From: Parietichytrium sp. I65-24A | Lineage: Eukaryota > Sar > Bigyra > Thraustochytrida > Thraustochytriidae | Direction of reading: 5' to 3' | Length of the DNA: 64,000 nt | Assembly (NCBI GenBank): GCA_012862575.1 | Contig: BLSF01000022.1 | Location: forward strand, 434,001-498,000 | Part shown: positions 61,439 through 64,000 of the stretch, piece after piece | Layout: each line of letters begins with the position of its first letter | Position numbering within the stretch: position 1 is the first letter of the stretch | Translations under genes and position numbers: made by a program | The notes under the pieces: generated by a model | Database searches by the model: none | What the model was told of the DNA's origin: nothing | The model's input: only the letters and a program-made list of their open reading frames with translations

Positions 61439-64000
61439 ATGATCGCAAGATATGTGGTGATCGGTTTGATCACGCTCGGAATTTGTCAAAGGACTCTCGG
61501 AGATGAAGATAGTAAATGGGAGATAGCATGGCAGACCTTGGACACTTGTCTGCTGTCCATGGCGACATGCAGAAGTTTCGAGGACGGCTCGCTGATGCTT
61601 GGGCGCCTCAACGAAGGGTCGTGCTTGGAGGCTGGCAACCACTGGAACCGTACCTTTGAAACATGGGAGGGCTTTCGAGATGCAGCTCTGGACAAATCGG
61701 CGAGCACGGATCTTGGCGTGGCGATGGTACAGCTTAAAAAGGAGGTCACACGGAACTCATTCTTCGCAAAGGTAGCTGAAAACGAAGATGATCTCCAGTT
61801 CCATCTCGGGGATTCCTTGTACTGTGCAGGCCAAAGCACGTTTGTTTTTGCGGAAGGGAGCTTAGAGTCCATCTCCTCATTTGCTCAAGATTTGGCGGAA
61901 CTTGTATTCATCGTCCCGGATGCACTCAAGCGCTCGCCCTTTCTGGAACAGTATGAACGCACGCGTACTCGGGAGGGTCCACTCATGCGCCGAGTAAGAC
62001 TTGCTCCTGGGGCGAGATCGAAAGCTGGAAGTACACTGAAAGTTTTGATGGAGCGGCACGCATCGAGGAGACGGCTCCTGGGAGAGGATGTGGTCAAGAT
62101 GACTGACCTGCACTTGGAGTACCCGTTTCATGGCGAGCACGCCCATGCCAGAAAGCTGAGCAGCGAAGACATCATTGCAACCTCCCAAGACCGCGACGCG
62201 GAAGCGCTCGAGTGGCTGCTGGCAGAACCTGAGGTGGAGTGGGTAGAGCCCGTGATAGACTTTAGTCACACAAATATGGACGCTTTGCACGTTGTGCACA
62301 CGGCAACCAACTTGGAGGGAAGTTCTTACGGAGCCCAGGATGGACTCTCGCCGTTATTCGACGCAGGGGTTCGGGGAGAAGGCCAAGTGGTTGCTGTGGG
62401 AGACACCGGACTGGACACGAACCACTGCTTCTTCAAAGGCTCGGGTGACATGACCAGGCAGGCCGGAATGCTGTATAACTATCCAAGCCATCGAAAACTT
62501 GTTCAATATTACGCTTTCGTTGATGGCATCGACTATTCTCCGCGCGGCCACGGAACCCACGTCTCCGGATCCATTGCTGGTTTCTCTCTGAGTAATGAGG
62601 CAACAAATGTCGGCACCCCTAACAACATGAAGGGAATGGCGCCGGACGCGAAACTCGCATTCTTCGATATCGGCAATGGGCAATCCTCGGCAGTCTTTCC
62701 CCCATCCGACCTTGCGTCGAGCATGTTCCCCTCTGCCTTCGACGCAGGTGCACGCATTCACAGCAATAGTTGGACTGGCCCACTAAACGCCTACACATCG
62801 GACTCCAGGTCGGTGGACACCTTCACATACGAGAATCAGGAAATGTTGGCCCTATTCTCCACGGGAAACGAAGGTCCGGGATTGACCGGAATTGGGTCAG
62901 TTGGAACACCTGCAACTTCTAAAAATGCTCTAGCTGTGGGGGCGAGCATGAATTCTGAGCGCACAATGAACATTGTGAGAAAGCCCTGCCTTCTAAAGCC
63001 ATGCATAAACAACTTGGCTTCATTCAGCTCGAACGGCCCGACTTTCGACGGGCGGTTCAAGCCGGACATTGTCGCTCCAGGAAAGTACATTGGCTCCGCA
63101 GCGAGTGGCACAAGCTGTGACATGTCTTTTTTTCAGGGAACCAGCATGGCGACTCCCGTCACCGCCGGGAACGCTGCGCTAATCCGCCAATTCCTGATGG
63201 AAGGACGTTATCCGAACGGGGCAGCGGACTCGCTAACGGCTTTTCGGCCGATGGCAGCGCTTGTAAAGGGCATTTTAATCAATGGTGCGGACCTCTTGTC
63301 GGGGTCCTACGAAGATGAGTCCAGGTCAAGCTTGAGTGGCTCGACGCCCGATTTTAACCAAGGTTTCGGCCGCATTCACCTCACCAACAATATCTACGTG
63401 AACGGTAACACACAGGAAAGCTCTGTGTACCTGGATGGAAGCATCACGAACATGCCTATGATCTCAGAGACAGGCAATGCTGTCTCGTACACGTTTCAGG
63501 TGAAGCAAAATCCCACCAGAGACCTTCGGGTTACGTTGGTGTGGCACGACCCACCTGCAGCCCTGCAATCCACGGTGACCTTAATAAATGATCTTGACCT
63601 CCTCGTGACCGGTCCAGACGGAACCACGTACTTTCCAAACGGCGGGACGGAAGCAGATCGTGTCAACAATGTTGAGCACACGGTGGTTCCCAAGTCAGCA
63701 CTCGCAGGTGGTGGCAATTGGACTTTTACAGTTGTAGGCGCCGCCATCAACGAGGGCGCACAGCCGTTCGCTCTGGTAGCCACACTCCCGCTTGTCTACG
63801 GGGTCGGCTCCCCTGGGTCGGTGATTCGCGAGGACGGAACTGAGCAAGACTTATTCCTCACAACCCCGGTAGAGACCGGTCCGAGCGCTGCAACGATTGC
63901 CATTATCTCTACGGCTTTTGTTCTGAGCGCTGGCTTGCTTGCATATATTTATAAGCGGAGGAATCAGCTCAACGTATCTGGCCGCTCACCGAAACACGCT
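61439..64000 (+). CDS. Subtilisin-like (S8) membrane serine protease, open at window end
   Basis: The frame is open for 854 codons from the ATG at 61439 to the last base, with no intron, so the C-terminus is cut by the window edge. An N-terminal signal peptide (YVVIGLITLGICQRTLG) is followed by a prodomain-like region to about residue 300. The S8 catalytic domain has all key residues: Asp322 (VVAVGDTGLD), His371 (RGHGTHVSG), oxyanion Asn477 (STGNEGPG) and Ser569 (GTSMATPVTAGNAA). A beta-rich domain follows with NDLDLLVTGPDGT, the signature of the C-terminal beta barrel of KP-43-like subtilases. Residues about 817-838 (AIISTAFVLSAGLLAYIY) form a transmembrane helix followed by basic residues, so the protease domain is lumenal or extracellular. 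Likely a secretory-pathway or cell-surface protease. No furin-type P domain is certain. Confidence 0.92.
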   Translation, partial: MIARYVVIGLITLGICQRTLGDEDSKWEIAWQTLDTCLLSMATCRSFEDGSLMLGRLNEGSCLEAGNHWNRTFETWEGFRDAALDKSASTDLGVAMVQLKKEVTRNSFFAKVAENEDDLQFHLGDSLYCAGQSTFVFAEGSLESISSFAQDLAELVFIVPDALKRSPFLEQYERTRTREGPLMRRVRLAPGARSKAGSTLKVLMERHASRRRLLGEDVVKMTDLHLEYPFHGEHAHARKLSSEDIIATSQDRDAEALEWLLAEPEVEWVEPVIDFSHTNMDALHVVHTATNLEGSSYGAQDGLSPLFDAGVRGEGQVVAVGDTGLDTNHCFFKGSGDMTRQAGMLYNYPSHRKLVQYYAFVDGIDYSPRGHGTHVSGSIAGFSLSNEATNVGTPNNMKGMAPDAKLAFFDIGNGQSSAVFPPSDLASSMFPSAFDAGARIHSNSWTGPLNAYTSDSRSVDTFTYENQEMLALFSTGNEGPGLTGIGSVGTPATSKNALAVGASMNSERTMNIVRKPCLLKPCINNLASFSSNGPTFDGRFKPDIVAPGKYIGSAASGTSCDMSFFQGTSMATPVTAGNAALIRQFLMEGRYPNGAADSLTAFRPMAALVKGILINGADLLSGSYEDESRSSLSGSTPDFNQGFGRIHLTNNIYVNGNTQESSVYLDGSITNMPMISETGNAVSYTFQVKQNPTRDLRVTLVWHDPPAALQSTVTLINDLDLLVTGPDGTTYFPNGGTEADRVNNVEHTVVPKSALAGGGNWTFTVVGAAINEGAQPFALVATLPLVYGVGSPGSVIREDGTEQDLFLTTPVETGPSAATIAIISTAFVLSAGLLAYIYKRRNQLNVSGRSPKHA

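Overview
This is a nuclear eukaryotic window. Genes sit on both strands without operons and carry recognisably eukaryotic products: exocyst Sec5, the kinetochore subunit Spc25, a PA28-type proteasome activator, a PARP-fold protein and a tandem-BRCT nuclear protein. Most genes are single-exon. Three have short spliceosomal introns with GTAAG/GTGAG donors (72-132 nt, plus one of 377 nt). A SohB/SppA-type protease, together with the intron-poor style and intergenic DNA full of simple repeats, fits a unicellular alga. A red alga is my best guess, but it is an inference and not proven by anything here.

Layout. 1-18 kb is gene-rich: an ARM-like helical protein (-), a DUF2828/vWA protein (-), an atypical aquaporin (+), a two-exon MDR oxidoreductase (+), a long coiled-coil protein (-) and Sec5 (-). 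18-38.5 kb is gene-poor: only a three-exon nitroreductase (+, 22.3-23.2 kb) and a 90-residue basic protein (-, 26.8-27.1 kb) are convincing. The rest is microsatellites, short minisatellites, dispersed short motifs and a ~0.9 kb near-identical tandem duplication with an N at the junction. 38.5-54 kb is gene-rich again: BRCT protein (+), an unrecognised 909-aa protein (-), a Gly-rich membrane-anchored/secreted protein (+), a coiled-coil plus degenerate PARP protein (+), Spc25 (-, three exons) and a predicted GPI-anchored surface protein (-). 54-64 kb has weak coding fragments, the SohB-like protease (+), PA28 (-), and a subtilisin-like membrane protease (+) that runs off the window end.

Four convergent pairs lie close together (MDR/coiled-coil 181 bp, BRCT/909-aa protein 264 bp, SohB/PA28 312 bp, PARP-like/Spc25 403 bp). 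Starts are separated by longer intergenic DNA that usually carries simple or 9-bp-unit repeats. There is no sign of a pathway cluster: the genes are unrelated housekeeping, nuclear, surface and proteolysis functions.

The most unusual items are the PARP-like domain whose HG motif has become CA, the 11-mer TTGACTGTGAA repeated eight times between genes (sometimes as hairpins), GACTGTAAA arrays upstream of two unrelated genes, and the duplicated block at 27.2-29.0 kb. I saw no convincing tRNA, rRNA, CRISPR, transposase or retroelement gene.
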